DNA of 64,000 bases from CBDAPX01 sp965198725 (GTDB lineage Bacteria > Pseudomonadota > Alphaproteobacteria > Rhodobacterales > Rhodobacteraceae): contig CBDAPX010000001.1 in assembly GCA_965198725.1 (NCBI GenBank), forward strand, positions 124,001 to 188,000. Reading direction: 5' to 3'. This document shows, piece by piece, positions 26,022 through 35,160 of the stretch (position 1 is its first letter; each line of letters starts with the position of its first letter). The notes beneath the pieces were generated by a model. The model did no database searches, was not told the origin of the DNA, and was given only the letters and a program-made list of their open reading frames with translations. A program made the position numbers and the translations under genes.

Positions 26022-27584
26022 TTACTTAACGGTGATACGACCGTCTGTGTAAGGCTTGTACGGGCCTACCTTGGCCAGGAATTCTGCCGTCACATCCGCC
26101 AGATCAGGACCGTAGTCATAGGCGTTCACGGCATCGACGAACATTTTGTAGCCGTCACCACCACCACGCACATAGTTGTTGGACACAACGCCATAGACTT
26201 TTTCGAGGTCAATCGGCGCACCGCCGACCATGACGTCGGAAATCCGCGACCCAACTTCGGCGGACGGATCAACTGTATAGCTCATACCCGCCACTTGCGG
26301 GAAACGGCCTTTCACTTCTTCCATTTGGCTCACGCCGTTTTCCAGCGCGGCAACCATGGTGGCACCCGTGACTTGGAAGGTTGACAAGGTGTTCTGGAAC
26401 GGCAGGACTGTCAGCACTTCGCCCATGGTCACTTCGCCTGAATCGATCGAGGCACGCAGACCGCCGCCGTTTTGGATGGCAATCTCGATACCTTGGTCGG
26501 CCACGCGATCCAGCATCGCGTCAGCCACAAGGTTGCCCATGGCACATTCCATCACGCGACAGACCGAACGGTCCCCTTCAATCGCATCCGCAGCTTCCGC
26601 CACAACACGTTGCTTCATTTCCTCAATTGGCGCGCCCATTTCGGCGATCCGGGCCAGCATGGCTTCATCCGGTGTAACCGACGCGTCCAGCAGGATCGGA
26701 TCACCCGAAACCGCCGTCACATTGCCCGCATCGTCAAAGGTGACAACCAGATGGCCAATGTATTTGGAATAGGCATAGGCCTGCGCGACCGGCGTGCCAT
26801 CAACCATCTCAGGATAGCTTGGGGTGCCATCATCGCCGTTGAGCATCAAGGAATGGCTGTGACCGCCAAGAACAACGTCCAGCGCTGGAACGGCTGCGGC
26901 AATTTCCAAGTCTTTCGGCAGGCCGACATGGTTCAGCGCGATAATCTTGTTGACGCCTTCGGCATCCAAAGCGGCGGCATCCGCGCTCAGCGCTTCAATC
27001 TCATCTTGGAAGACGACGTTGTCGCCGGGGCTGGACGTATCCACGGTATCTGTCGCCAAGGCCGACACGATCCCGATCTTTTCGCCGTTCACCTCAAGAA
27101 CGAGGTGGTTTTCCACCTTGCCGGCCAGCAACGCCTCACCGCTTAGGTCAAGGTTGCCTGAAACGACAGGGAACGACACGGCATCGACGAAATCGGCCAG
27201 ACCCTTGGGGCCATCGTCAAATTCATGGTTGCCGACCGCCATGGCGTCATATCCGATCGCTTCCATGAACTCTGCTTCTGCAGCACCTTTGTATGTGGTG
27301 TAGAACAGCGAACCTTGGAACGGGTCACCGGCATCCAGAACCAGCACGTTTTCGCCCGCCAGTTCCGCGCGCTTGGCGTCGATGGCAGTTTTGATCCGGG
27401 CCATGCCGCCAAAGCATTTGCCTTCGGTTTCGCTTTCGGCATCGCATGTCGAGTCGTACTTGTTGATTGACTCAACCCGGCTGTGAATATCGTTGGTGTG
27501 CAGGATATGCAGGGTAAAGTCGGCTTGTGCCGCCCCTGCCACCAAAGTCAGCGCAGCTGCGCTGGTCATCATGCATGTGATCAT
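26022..27584 (-). CDS. Periplasmic 5'-nucleotidase / UDP-sugar hydrolase family
   Basis: A 520-residue secreted metallophosphoesterase with a signal peptide (about 1-21, ending AAQA). The metal ligands are seen in HTNDIHS (D32, H34), DAGDPFQG, GNHEFD and GGHSHS, and the C-terminal substrate domain has IQNGGGLRASI and YVRGGGDGY. It would release phosphate and nucleosides from extracellular nucleotides. A GAGGAA site precedes the ATG. A cysteine pair near 48-57 may be a disulfide. It is a stand-alone gene with a terminator downstream. Confidence 0.92.
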   Translation of the reverse strand: MITCMMTSAAALTLVAGAAQADFTLHILHTNDIHSRVESINKYDSTCDAESETEGKCFGGMARIKTAIDAKRAELAGENVLVLDAGDPFQGSLFYTTYKGAAEAEFMEAIGYDAMAVGNHEFDDGPKGLADFVDAVSFPVVSGNLDLSGEALLAGKVENHLVLEVNGEKIGIVSALATDTVDTSSPGDNVVFQDEIEALSADAAALDAEGVNKIIALNHVGLPKDLEIAAAVPALDVVLGGHSHSLMLNGDDGTPSYPEMVDGTPVAQAYAYSKYIGHLVVTFDDAGNVTAVSGDPILLDASVTPDEAMLARIAEMGAPIEEMKQRVVAEAADAIEGDRSVCRVMECAMGNLVADAMLDRVADQGIEIAIQNGGGLRASIDSGEVTMGEVLTVLPFQNTLSTFQVTGATMVAALENGVSQMEEVKGRFPQVAGMSYTVDPSAEVGSRISDVMVGGAPIDLEKVYGVVSNNYVRGGGDGYKMFVDAVNAYDYGPDLADVTAEFLAKVGPYKPYTDGRITVK

Positions 27585-27727
27585 CTGTTTTTCCTCACAG
27601 TCAGTTTCGACGCGCCCTTTTGACTAGGCGTCGTGGTCTTGCCGGGACTCATTATTGGTCCTATTCAACGAAGGTATGACATAAAATTCGGCTTGACCAT
27701 CCCGACCGCCAAAGGCATCCCAAGGCC

Positions 27728-28066
27728 ATGTTGATCTATAAAATTCTGCGTCAAAACGAATGGGATGCGTTGCAGGCGCAAGGCGAAACAGCCGGTGCGC
27801 CCATCGATGTCTCAGATGGATTTGTTCACTTTTCTACGGCGCAACAAGCCGCCGAAACAGCCGCCAAACACTTTGCAAATATAGACGGTTTGCACCTTTT
27901 GGCTTTGGAAGCGGACGCGTTAGGCAATGCCCTGAAATGGGAAGTCTCGCGTGGCGACGCATTGTTCCCGCATCTCTATGCACCGCTGCGACTGCCGGAT
28001 GTGGTTTGGTCGAAACCTTTGCCATTAAAAGACGGAATGCACGTTTTTCCGGCAGAGATGACCTAA
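27728..28066 (+). CDS. DUF952 family protein
   Basis: A 112-residue protein with the DUF952 pattern (IYKILRQNEWDALQ, then DGFVHFSTAQQ, and KWEVSRGDALFPHLYAPL). The family function is not established. The stop overlaps the ATG of pyrD (TAATG), so the two are coupled; DUF952 next to pyrD is a frequent arrangement in Rhodobacterales. Confidence 0.85.
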   Translation: MLIYKILRQNEWDALQAQGETAGAPIDVSDGFVHFSTAQQAAETAAKHFANIDGLHLLALEADALGNALKWEVSRGDALFPHLYAPLRLPDVVWSKPLPLKDGMHVFPAEMT

Positions 28067-29127
28067 TGCCAAGCACAGTGGAAAGTCTTGGCCTGATGGC
28101 GCTGCGACAATTCGATCCGGAAACGGCGCATGGCTTGGCGATCAAGGCATTGAATGCCGGCTTGGTGCCCTCCCCCGGTCCGGTTACATCGGATCGGTTG
28201 CGCACGCGGATTGCCGGTCTGACACTGCCCAATCCGGTTGGGCTGGCCGCGGGATTCGACAAAAACGCCGAAAGCCTGCACGCCTTGTCCCGGGTTGGAT
28301 TTGGCTTTTTGGAGGTGGGCGCTGCGACCCCGCGTCCGCAGCCCGGCAACCCCCGACCACGCTTGTTTCGCCTGACCGAGGATGCGGCGGCGATCAACCG
28401 GTTCGGGTTCAACAATGACGGCATGGATGTCATCGCGGCACGCTTGGCGCAAAGGCCGACCGACGCCGTGATCGGCCTGAACCTTGGCGCGAACAAGGAC
28501 AGCGAGAACAAGGCCGAAGATTTTGCGTCTGTGTTGGAGACATGCGGCCCGCATCTGGATTTCGCGACCGTCAATGTCAGCTCTCCCAACACCGAAAAGC
28601 TGCGGGATTTGCAAGGCAAGGCCGCTTTGAGCGCGCTCTTGGCAGGCGTCATGGACGTGCGCGGCGCTTTGGATCGGCACATTCCGATCTTTCTGAAAAT
28701 CGCCCCCGATTTGTCGGATGCAGAGCTTGCCGATATCGCTGATGTGGCACTCAGCAGCCGGATTGTCGGGGTCATCACAACAAACACTACGTTGGACCGG
28801 GACGGTTTACAAAGCCAACATAAGTCTCAGACAGGTGGATTGTCGGGCGCACCGCTGTTTGAAAAATCCACGCGGGTGCTGGCGCGGTTCAGCCAGTTGA
28901 CCGAAGGCCAATTGCCATTGATCGGCGTGGGCGGAATATCGTCGGCGGATCAAGCCTATGCCAAAATATGCGCTGGCGCGTCGGTTGTTCAATTCTACAC
29001 GGCCATGGTGTTCGGCGGTATTTCTCTGGCGCGTGAGATGGCCACGGGCCTCGACGCCCTGTTGGCGCGGGACGGGTTTGGATCCGTCGCCGAAGCGGTC
29101 GGGTCAAAACGCGCAGACTGGCTCTGA
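28066..29127 (+). CDS. pyrD: Dihydroorotate dehydrogenase (quinone), class 2
   Basis: A 353-residue FMN enzyme of pyrimidine synthesis that passes electrons to the quinone pool. The N-terminal helical extension (FDPETAHGLAIKALNAG) marks class 2, the membrane-associated type. FMN and substrate motifs are present: GLAAGFDKNAE, NRFGFNNDG, the catalytic serine in NVSSPNT, and GVGGISSADQA. The start is the ATG overlapping the DUF952 stop. It is convergent with the MauG-type gene, with 5 bp between stops. Confidence 0.96.
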   Translation: MPSTVESLGLMALRQFDPETAHGLAIKALNAGLVPSPGPVTSDRLRTRIAGLTLPNPVGLAAGFDKNAESLHALSRVGFGFLEVGAATPRPQPGNPRPRLFRLTEDAAAINRFGFNNDGMDVIAARLAQRPTDAVIGLNLGANKDSENKAEDFASVLETCGPHLDFATVNVSSPNTEKLRDLQGKAALSALLAGVMDVRGALDRHIPIFLKIAPDLSDAELADIADVALSSRIVGVITTNTTLDRDGLQSQHKSQTGGLSGAPLFEKSTRVLARFSQLTEGQLPLIGVGGISSADQAYAKICAGASVVQFYTAMVFGGISLAREMATGLDALLARDGFGSVAEAVGSKRADWL

Positions 29128-29132
29128 CCCCA

Positions 29133-30434
29133 TTAGTTCTGCATATGCTCTGGCACGCCAAAGGGCGGTTCATTCACGCTTTTTGATCCTGTCAGCGCAT
29201 GCAGGAATGCAACCAGATCATCGATCTCTGCATCCTTGAGGGACAAAGGTTCAATGTCGATTTTTTGCGCCTGACGCGCCATTTCCAACCGGTCGGCCTG
29301 GATCACGAAATCGATGGGTTCGAGCCATGGAACCTTTGGCAAATTCGCGGTTTCCGGTTTCCACGACGCACGCATGCCTTGGGGATCAAGGTGATGGCGC
29401 ACGATGCCTTCCAGCGTCGGGTACGCCCCGTTGTGGCCATAGGGTGCGGTCAGCGCCACGTTGCGCAGCATCGGGGTGCGAAAGCTGTAGGCATCGGCCA
29501 GATCGTCGCTTTCGCCCATATGCCCAACGTCGCGCGCATAAGGGTCAAAGCGCCGCGTGCGCCCCGGACCAAATGCGGGCAGACCCAAGGCATGGAACCG
29601 TTGATCTGACAGCAACGGGCCGGAATGACACTCAGAGCATCCTGCATTGCCAAAAAACAGGTTCATGCCACGCTTTTGCGCATCCGACAGCGCGGTTTCG
29701 TCACCGCCAAGATGCGCGTCAAAGGGGCTGTCAAAGCTCGTCCATTCCGCAATCATGAACGCCGCCAGTGCATTGGCGACATCGACGATCGTCACGTCTT
29801 CTGGCGTGTTGATGTGATCAAACGCCCCGACAAATGCCTGCCCATAGTGCGGCTGCACCCGCACGCGTTTGGCCAAAATGGGCCATGCCGCATCAATCCG
29901 GTCGTGCACGGCGCCAGCGATTTCATTTTCGCTGGGATTTCCAGCCATTTCGAACTGGGCCACCAAAGGGAATATGGCCTGCGCGGCCAGCAGAGAGTCA
30001 AACCCTTCGGGCAACCATTCCTCGGCGGGTGAATTGAACCCGTTTTCGTAATCGTCCGAAATGCTGAGCCGTCCGTCGTGGAACATCACGCTCAGATCTT
30101 TTGCCCCAAGGTTCCATAGCCCCGGTGCGTTGCGCGGAATGCGCTTGCGGATTGCCTGTTCGCCAACACCCGGCGTGCGGTCCGGTCCAAGCCCGACGCC
30201 CCCCTCACCGATGCCCAGCGACAACCCGTCGCCCGTGCCGAAATCCGGATGATGGCAGGTGCCACAGTTGATGTTCTGATTGCCAGACAGAATGTCATCG
30301 TAAAACAGCAGATGACCCAGTTCCGCTTGTTTCCGGTCGACGGTCATGAAATCGTCGGATGTCAGCGGCGGGGGCAATTCCGTCGCGCTGACCGGTCCAA
30401 CCACCAACGCCACGAGAGCCAACCCATGCGCCAC
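29133..30434 (-). CDS. Di-haem cytochrome c peroxidase / MauG family protein
   Basis: A 433-residue protein with two CxxCH haem sites, CGTCH at 57-61 and CSECH at 266-270, separated by the usual spacing for this family, and the C-terminal RNVALTAPYGHNGAYPTL motif. The start is taken as GTG at 30434, giving a short signal peptide (MAHGLALVALVVGPVSA), so the protein is periplasmic. That start lies inside the divergent Sel1 gene, so the 5' ends overlap by 9 bp. TTG at 30422 is the alternative. A role in peroxide reduction or in maturation of another protein cannot be told apart. Confidence 0.85.
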   Translation of the reverse strand: MAHGLALVALVVGPVSATELPPPLTSDDFMTVDRKQAELGHLLFYDDILSGNQNINCGTCHHPDFGTGDGLSLGIGEGGVGLGPDRTPGVGEQAIRKRIPRNAPGLWNLGAKDLSVMFHDGRLSISDDYENGFNSPAEEWLPEGFDSLLAAQAIFPLVAQFEMAGNPSENEIAGAVHDRIDAAWPILAKRVRVQPHYGQAFVGAFDHINTPEDVTIVDVANALAAFMIAEWTSFDSPFDAHLGGDETALSDAQKRGMNLFFGNAGCSECHSGPLLSDQRFHALGLPAFGPGRTRRFDPYARDVGHMGESDDLADAYSFRTPMLRNVALTAPYGHNGAYPTLEGIVRHHLDPQGMRASWKPETANLPKVPWLEPIDFVIQADRLEMARQAQKIDIEPLSLKDAEIDDLVAFLHALTGSKSVNEPPFGVPEHMQN

Positions 30435-30896
30435 GCGATTTTTGCCCTTGCCCTTATGTGCATGCCCGCCTTTGCCGAAATCGAAGCAGCGCGCGATCTG
30501 ATGGAGGAAGGCAAGTTCGAAGAGGCGTATGACGCGCTGTGGCCGGCGGCCCGGTCCGGCAACGCGGATGCCGAAGAACTGATTGGCGTGATGTATGCGC
30601 TGGGTCTGGGCGTCGAACGGGACGACCAGCGGGCATTCGAATGGTACCTGCGCAGTTCGTTGAAAGGACATCCCGGCGCGCAATCCGGCATCGGCTGGTA
30701 CTATGAGGTCGGCCGCGGCATGCCCGCACCGGACCTTGTCCGCGCCTATATGTGGTACACGCTCAGCGCCATCGGCGGCGATCCCGACGCGGCGATTTCG
30801 CTGGAAGAGGTTGTCAAAAAGATGACCCCGGAAGAGATTGAAAAGGCGCATATTCTCGTCGATGACTACAAGGTTTGGATGTATCCGTTTCGCTAA
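30426..30896 (+). CDS. Sel1/TPR-repeat secreted protein
   Basis: A 156-residue protein with a signal peptide (MRHAIFALALMCMPAFAE) and two Sel1-like repeats: AEELIGVMYALGLGVERDDQ and AQSGIGWYYEVGRGMPAP. Sel1 repeats are short helical pairs that bind other proteins. The ATG at 30426 lies within the start of the MauG-type gene on the other strand. Its binding partner is unknown. Confidence 0.82.
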   Translation: MRHAIFALALMCMPAFAEIEAARDLMEEGKFEEAYDALWPAARSGNADAEELIGVMYALGLGVERDDQRAFEWYLRSSLKGHPGAQSGIGWYYEVGRGMPAPDLVRAYMWYTLSAIGGDPDAAISLEEVVKKMTPEEIEKAHILVDDYKVWMYPFR

Positions 30897-30929
30897 GTCT
30901 GACGTATCAGGCCGATTTTGCAATGCCCC

Positions 30930-31346
30930 TCATCGGCTGACCGATGCTTCGTCCGATACGCTTTGATCTACCTCTGCCGTTGGCAGCCGGTTCATGACGA
31001 AGGGCCCGGTGGTTTGAAACGGTATTTTGATGTGCCATTCGCCTTCGATCCGTTTGCCGTTTTCGGTCAGGCGTCCGACATAGAAAATGGTTTCCTCGCC
31101 CCCCGGAACATCCCCTTGATATTCCTTGGTGAACGTCACTTCACGCAGCGACCGCATCCCGGACACAGACGCCGCCAGTTCGGTGGCCTCGATCAATGCA
31201 AAGCTGTTGCGTTCCGACACCGCGCCCCAGAGGACACCGCCGATATCTGTCAACGTGGCCGTAAACCCCACGGGTTCGCGTGACGGATCGTCATAGTCAT
31301 AAACGCCGGTCCAGGCTCCGCTTAGGTTGATCGATGGGGCGGTCAT
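30930..31346 (-). CDS. Hypothetical protein
   Basis: A 138-residue protein I do not recognise. It starts MTAPSINLSGAWTGVYDYDD and appears rich in beta-strands, like small proteins with a 'SGxWxGxYxY' opening that suggests a beta-barrel or lipocalin-like fold. No signal peptide or membrane segment is evident. An upstream ATG at 31394 overlaps the dctP terminator and was rejected for that reason. It lies downstream of the sulfoquinovose operon terminator and is therefore probably a separate unit. Confidence 0.6.
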   Translation of the reverse strand: MTAPSINLSGAWTGVYDYDDPSREPVGFTATLTDIGGVLWGAVSERNSFALIEATELAASVSGMRSLREVTFTKEYQGDVPGGEETIFYVGRLTENGKRIEGEWHIKIPFQTTGPFVMNRLPTAEVDQSVSDEASVSR

Positions 31347-31382
31347 GCGACAAAGGTCTCTTGGCAAGGCAAACTCACAGAG

Positions 31383-31408
31383 AAAAGGCCGCATTTCTGC
31401 GGCCTTTT
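31383..31408. terminator. Bidirectional-looking terminator after dctP
   Basis: An 11-bp perfect stem (AAAAGGCCGCA with TGCGGCCTTTT, 4-nt loop) has T-runs at both ends of the stem, so it can end transcription from either side. It lies 28 bp beyond the dctP stop and closes the minus-strand smo/dct operon. Confidence 0.85.
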
Positions 31409-31435
31409 CAACGATGAATAGCAGAGCGCCGCGAC

Positions 31436-32494
31436 TTAGTTCAGGTCAGCGTCGCGCGCTGCGTTTACGTCGGCTTCCGCCTCGGCAACCGCGTCAGTCA
31501 GGGCGGTGAAGACCTCATCACCACGTGCAACATTGGTTTTGAACCAGTCGTAAACAGGTGTCGCGGCCTCGGCAAAGGCTGCTTTCTGTTCAGGCGTTGG
31601 GACATAGAGGTCACCGCCACCGGCAACGAACTCTTCATAAGCCGCGATGGACTTACGCTTTGGCGAGGCGAATGTTGCCTGCTGCAGCGCATAGAAACCG
31701 TCCACAACCAAACGGCGCATGTCTTCTGGCATGGCCATGAACTTTTCGTTCGACATCCACCACAGGGCGCCCATGTAGGCATGGCCGTCCAGAGTGACAT
31801 ATTGCAGACCGGCATCTGGGAACTTCATGCCCATGATGTCGGTGATACCGTTTTTCGAACCTTCAACGACACCGGTCTGGAACGAGGTGAAGAGCTCTGG
31901 CCACGGGATCGGGGTCGGCGACGCACCCAGTGCTTTCACCAACTCTTGCGGCAGGTCGGCAACCACGGTTCGGATTTTCAGGCCTTCCATGTCGCCCGGC
32001 TCTGCCACGCGACGTTTGGTGTTGGCAAAGTTGCGCCAGCCACCGGTGTTGCCCACGGTCATCAGGCGAATGGTGTTGCCGCTGTCTTCCAGGGCCATGT
32101 CACGCATTTTGCGGGTGAAATCACCCGACAGAACATGCTCGGCGATCCGGTCGTCGGCCATCAGGTATGGCAGGTCGAGAACCTGAACGTAAGGGAAGAT
32201 GCCCGATGCACCACCCGAAGTGGAGATGTAGACATCGATCTGGCCTTCAGCCACACCTTGCAGACACTCTGCACCGTTCGAGCAAAGCTGGGTGCCGATG
32301 AACAACTCAACACCGATCGCGCCGTTCGACGCTGCCTCGACATAGTTTTTGAACACAACCAGACCGTCATAGTCTTCGTCGTTTTCGTTCGAGTTGGCCG
32401 TGGCGCGAATGGTATATTCTTGCGCTGATGCCGCCATGGCCGACCCGGCAAGCAGTGCCGCGACGGTCAAGGTTTTGATGGCAGATTTGAGCAT
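31436..32494 (-). CDS. dctP: TRAP transporter solute-binding protein DctP
   Basis: A 352-residue periplasmic DctP-family protein with a signal peptide (about 1-24, ending ASAQE). The family core is visible in EGLKIRTVVADLPQELVKAL and FTSFQTGVVEGSKNG, where an arginine usually binds the substrate carboxylate or acidic group. A cysteine pair (CSNGAEC) may form a disulfide. It is the last gene of the operon smoC-smoB-smoA-dctQ-dctM-dctP, so its likely ligand is sulfoquinovose or a glycoside of it. That ligand is inferred from the enzymes only. Confidence 0.92.
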   Translation of the reverse strand: MLKSAIKTLTVAALLAGSAMAASAQEYTIRATANSNENDEDYDGLVVFKNYVEAASNGAIGVELFIGTQLCSNGAECLQGVAEGQIDVYISTSGGASGIFPYVQVLDLPYLMADDRIAEHVLSGDFTRKMRDMALEDSGNTIRLMTVGNTGGWRNFANTKRRVAEPGDMEGLKIRTVVADLPQELVKALGASPTPIPWPELFTSFQTGVVEGSKNGITDIMGMKFPDAGLQYVTLDGHAYMGALWWMSNEKFMAMPEDMRRLVVDGFYALQQATFASPKRKSIAAYEEFVAGGGDLYVPTPEQKAAFAEAATPVYDWFKTNVARGDEVFTALTDAVAEAEADVNAARDADLN

Positions 32495-32521
32495 TGGTGG
32501 AACCTCCCTTTATGACTCAAT

Positions 32522-33997
32522 CTAGTATGCGAACCCGGTCAAACGCGGGATCGTCATGGAAATGGCGGGGATATAGGTGATCAGGAAGATCACAATGATT
32601 TCCACCGCCAGGAATGGCAGGATGGCTTTTGCGATGGTTTCCACCCGTTCTCGGGACACCGCAGAAGCAACGAATAACACAAGGCCCATTGGGGGTGTTG
32701 CAAGGCCAACCGTCAGGTTGACGCTCATGATGATCGCGAAATGGATCGAGTCGACACCCAGTTCAGTAAAGATCGGACCAAGGATCGGGCCAAGGATGAT
32801 GATCGCCGGACCCGCATCAAGGAACATGCCCACCACAAAGAGCAGCAGGTTGATCAGAAAGAGCAGGATCAGCGGATTTTCCGACAAGGTCAGAACAAAG
32901 GCGGCCATCTGTTCGGGCGCGTGGCTGAGGCTGACAACGGTTTTAAAGGCCATGGCCGCACCAACGAGCAGCAAAACAACTGCCGAGGTGATGCCCGCGC
33001 GGGTCAAAACCTCTGGCAGATCGCTCCACCGCATTGTGCGCAGCACGCCAAAACCCACGATTAGGGCATAGGCAACCGCGACAGCTGCGGCTTCGGTCGG
33101 TGTGAATACACCGGCCAAGATGCCGCCCAAGATCAGGATCGGCGTTTGCAGTGGCACCACCGCCCGTTTGCAGACCATCCGAAAATCATTGCTGACCATC
33201 CGACGCAGTGCCATGGCGAGCCCATGTGCAACCAACACCCCGCCGCCGAAGGCGAGCCATTTTGCGGTGCTTGTCGCCTCTTCGCCCAGCGGAACGAATT
33301 GCGCCAGCAACAGACCGATGTTCAGCCGGATCAGGACAAAAGAGAACCAGTATTCCAACGGGCCGAGTTCCACGTGCTGCAAGACAACGCGCTTGGCTTC
33401 CGGCAGGTCGTACTTGTCCGCCATCACGCGCACCATGACCATCAGACCAACACCGACCATGATCCCTGGCACGATGCCCGCAAGGAAGAGCGCGGCAACG
33501 CTTTCGCCCATGACATAGGCGTAGATGATCATGATGCCCGATGGTGGGATGATCGGCCCGATCACAGAGCTTGCCGCCGTGATCGCAGCTGCGAATTTCC
33601 GGGAATACCCTTCTTTTTCCATCGCCGGGATCAGCATTGAGCCCAAGGCCGAGGTATCGGCAACAGCCGATCCCGAAAGACCGGCGAAGAGGATAGAGGA
33701 CAGAATATTAACCTGCGCCAGACCACCACGCAGGTGCCCGATCAACGCCTGGCTGAACTCGACCAGACGGATCGTGATGCCGCCGCGGTTCATCAATTCA
33801 CCGGCCAGCATGAAGAATGGGATCGCCATCAACGGGAAACTGTCCATCCCGTTATAGACGTTGCGATAAAGCAGCGTGATGTCGCTCTCTTGTCCGTTGA
33901 GCCACAACAGGATGCCCGGGGACGCGACCAGCGCGAAAAACACCGGCAGACCCACCAGCAGGAAAATCAGGAAAACGGGTAGAAACCAGATCAGCAT
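32522..33997 (-). CDS. dctM: TRAP transporter large permease DctM
   Basis: A 491-residue membrane protein with the DctM helices and motifs (PFFMLAGELMNRGG, LSGSAVADTSALG, GIMIIYAYVMGE). It is about 60 residues longer than common DctM proteins; the extra sequence lies at about 195-275 and includes extra hydrophobic and basic segments. The start overlaps the dctQ stop by one base (TAATG). It works with DctQ and DctP as a sodium-coupled importer. Confidence 0.94.
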   Translation of the reverse strand: MLIWFLPVFLIFLLVGLPVFFALVASPGILLWLNGQESDITLLYRNVYNGMDSFPLMAIPFFMLAGELMNRGGITIRLVEFSQALIGHLRGGLAQVNILSSILFAGLSGSAVADTSALGSMLIPAMEKEGYSRKFAAAITAASSVIGPIIPPSGIMIIYAYVMGESVAALFLAGIVPGIMVGVGLMVMVRVMADKYDLPEAKRVVLQHVELGPLEYWFSFVLIRLNIGLLLAQFVPLGEEATSTAKWLAFGGGVLVAHGLAMALRRMVSNDFRMVCKRAVVPLQTPILILGGILAGVFTPTEAAAVAVAYALIVGFGVLRTMRWSDLPEVLTRAGITSAVVLLLVGAAMAFKTVVSLSHAPEQMAAFVLTLSENPLILLFLINLLLFVVGMFLDAGPAIIILGPILGPIFTELGVDSIHFAIIMSVNLTVGLATPPMGLVLFVASAVSRERVETIAKAILPFLAVEIIVIFLITYIPAISMTIPRLTGFAY

Positions 33998-34587
33998 TAT
34001 TCGGCCCCCCCAACATTCGCTTCGGGGATCGGCGGCATCCGATCTTCACCACCCAAGAGCGAAATGATGTTTCTCAGGATCAGTTCAATATTCACGGAAG
34101 TCAGCAAGACAACGCCCACAAACATCGACGCCATCATCCAGCTGCGCGGCACACGGTACCATTCGTCGAACCCCAAAGAGGTGGGCACGTAAAGCGATGC
34201 TGTTGCAAAGCGTCCACCAAAGCCGGTGACTTCGCCATAACCGATTTGGACCGCCATAACCAAAACGCCCAGACTGATTACCAGCAAAAACAGCGTCAGG
34301 ATATTGCCAACGACCGGTGGCAACATCCGAGGCACCATGTCGATGGCAACGAAACCACCGCGCCGAAACGCCGTCGGCGCCATAAGACCGGCCATCCACA
34401 ACATGCAGAACCGAGCCGCTTCATCGGGCCAAGGCAAGGCATTGTTCAAAATGTACCGAAAGAAAACCTGGATCAGAATGGCCAACACCATGAATGCCAC
34501 TGCTGCAACGCCAATCGCGCGTCCCACAGCCAGCACCGTGCTGTTCACAAAACTGATCGGTGCAAGCACCGCCAGCAATCCGCCCAT
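33997..34587 (-). CDS. dctQ: TRAP transporter small permease DctQ
   Basis: A 196-residue membrane protein with four hydrophobic segments and the DctQ motif around NALPWPDEAARFCMLWMAGL. It is 54 bp downstream of smoA, with GGAGGATCC just before the ATG, and is coupled to dctM. The C-terminal tail is cytoplasmic and polar. Confidence 0.92.
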   Translation of the reverse strand: MGGLLAVLAPISFVNSTVLAVGRAIGVAAVAFMVLAILIQVFFRYILNNALPWPDEAARFCMLWMAGLMAPTAFRRGGFVAIDMVPRMLPPVVGNILTLFLLVISLGVLVMAVQIGYGEVTGFGGRFATASLYVPTSLGFDEWYRVPRSWMMASMFVGVVLLTSVNIELILRNIISLLGGEDRMPPIPEANVGGAE

Positions 34588-34641
34588 ATGCGGATCCTCC
34601 CTATGTTGTGCGCCACCCTTTTTTGGGCGTGCGCGACGCGG

Positions 34642-35160
34642 TTAATCCCGCGCGAATTGGCCGTACTTGCCGGCAAAAAAGGCCAAGGCGTCTCCGTCGC
34701 CCAACTCGGCCTGCAACACTTGTCCCACGATGATCACGTGATCCCCGCCGTCATGCGCCGCCACCTTGCGACACTCAAATCGCGCAAGGCAGTTCGACAA
34801 CAGTGGCACATTGTTGGCGCTGATGTCATGGGGGATTTCGGTCAGCGCAAAGGCATTTTTTGCAAATTTTTCACACAGATGCGCCTGATCGGCCGCCAAG
34901 ACATGGATGGCGTAATGCTCTGCCGCTTCGAAATAGGGAAACCGGCGAGATGCTTTGCCCGGGGACCACAAGACCAATGCAGGGTCGAGCGATACCGACG
35001 AAAAGCTGTTTGCCGTAATTCCAACCGGACCATCGGCAGATTGCGTGGTCACAATGGTGACACCGGTTGCGAAACGTCCGAACGCATCCCGCAACAGCCG
35101 CGTGTTTTCGGCATCCGGGGCAAAGCCCAAAGGTTTGGTCGGTGCCGAAGCCTCCATCAA
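34642..35160 (-). CDS. smoA: Flavin reductase, partner of the SQ monooxygenase (SmoA-like)
   Basis: A 172-residue flavin reductase-like split-barrel protein (FATGVTIVTTQ, GITANSFSSVSLDPALVLW) that would supply reduced FMN to the adjacent LLM monooxygenase. The start overlaps the smoB stop (ATGA). The set of flavin reductase, aldo/keto reductase and SsuD-like monooxygenase in one coupled operon is the core of the sulfo-SMO pathway for sulfoquinovose. A second in-frame ATG lies directly after the first. Confidence 0.85.
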   Translation of the reverse strand: MMEASAPTKPLGFAPDAENTRLLRDAFGRFATGVTIVTTQSADGPVGITANSFSSVSLDPALVLWSPGKASRRFPYFEAAEHYAIHVLAADQAHLCEKFAKNAFALTEIPHDISANNVPLLSNCLARFECRKVAAHDGGDHVIIVGQVLQAELGDGDALAFFAGKYGQFARD

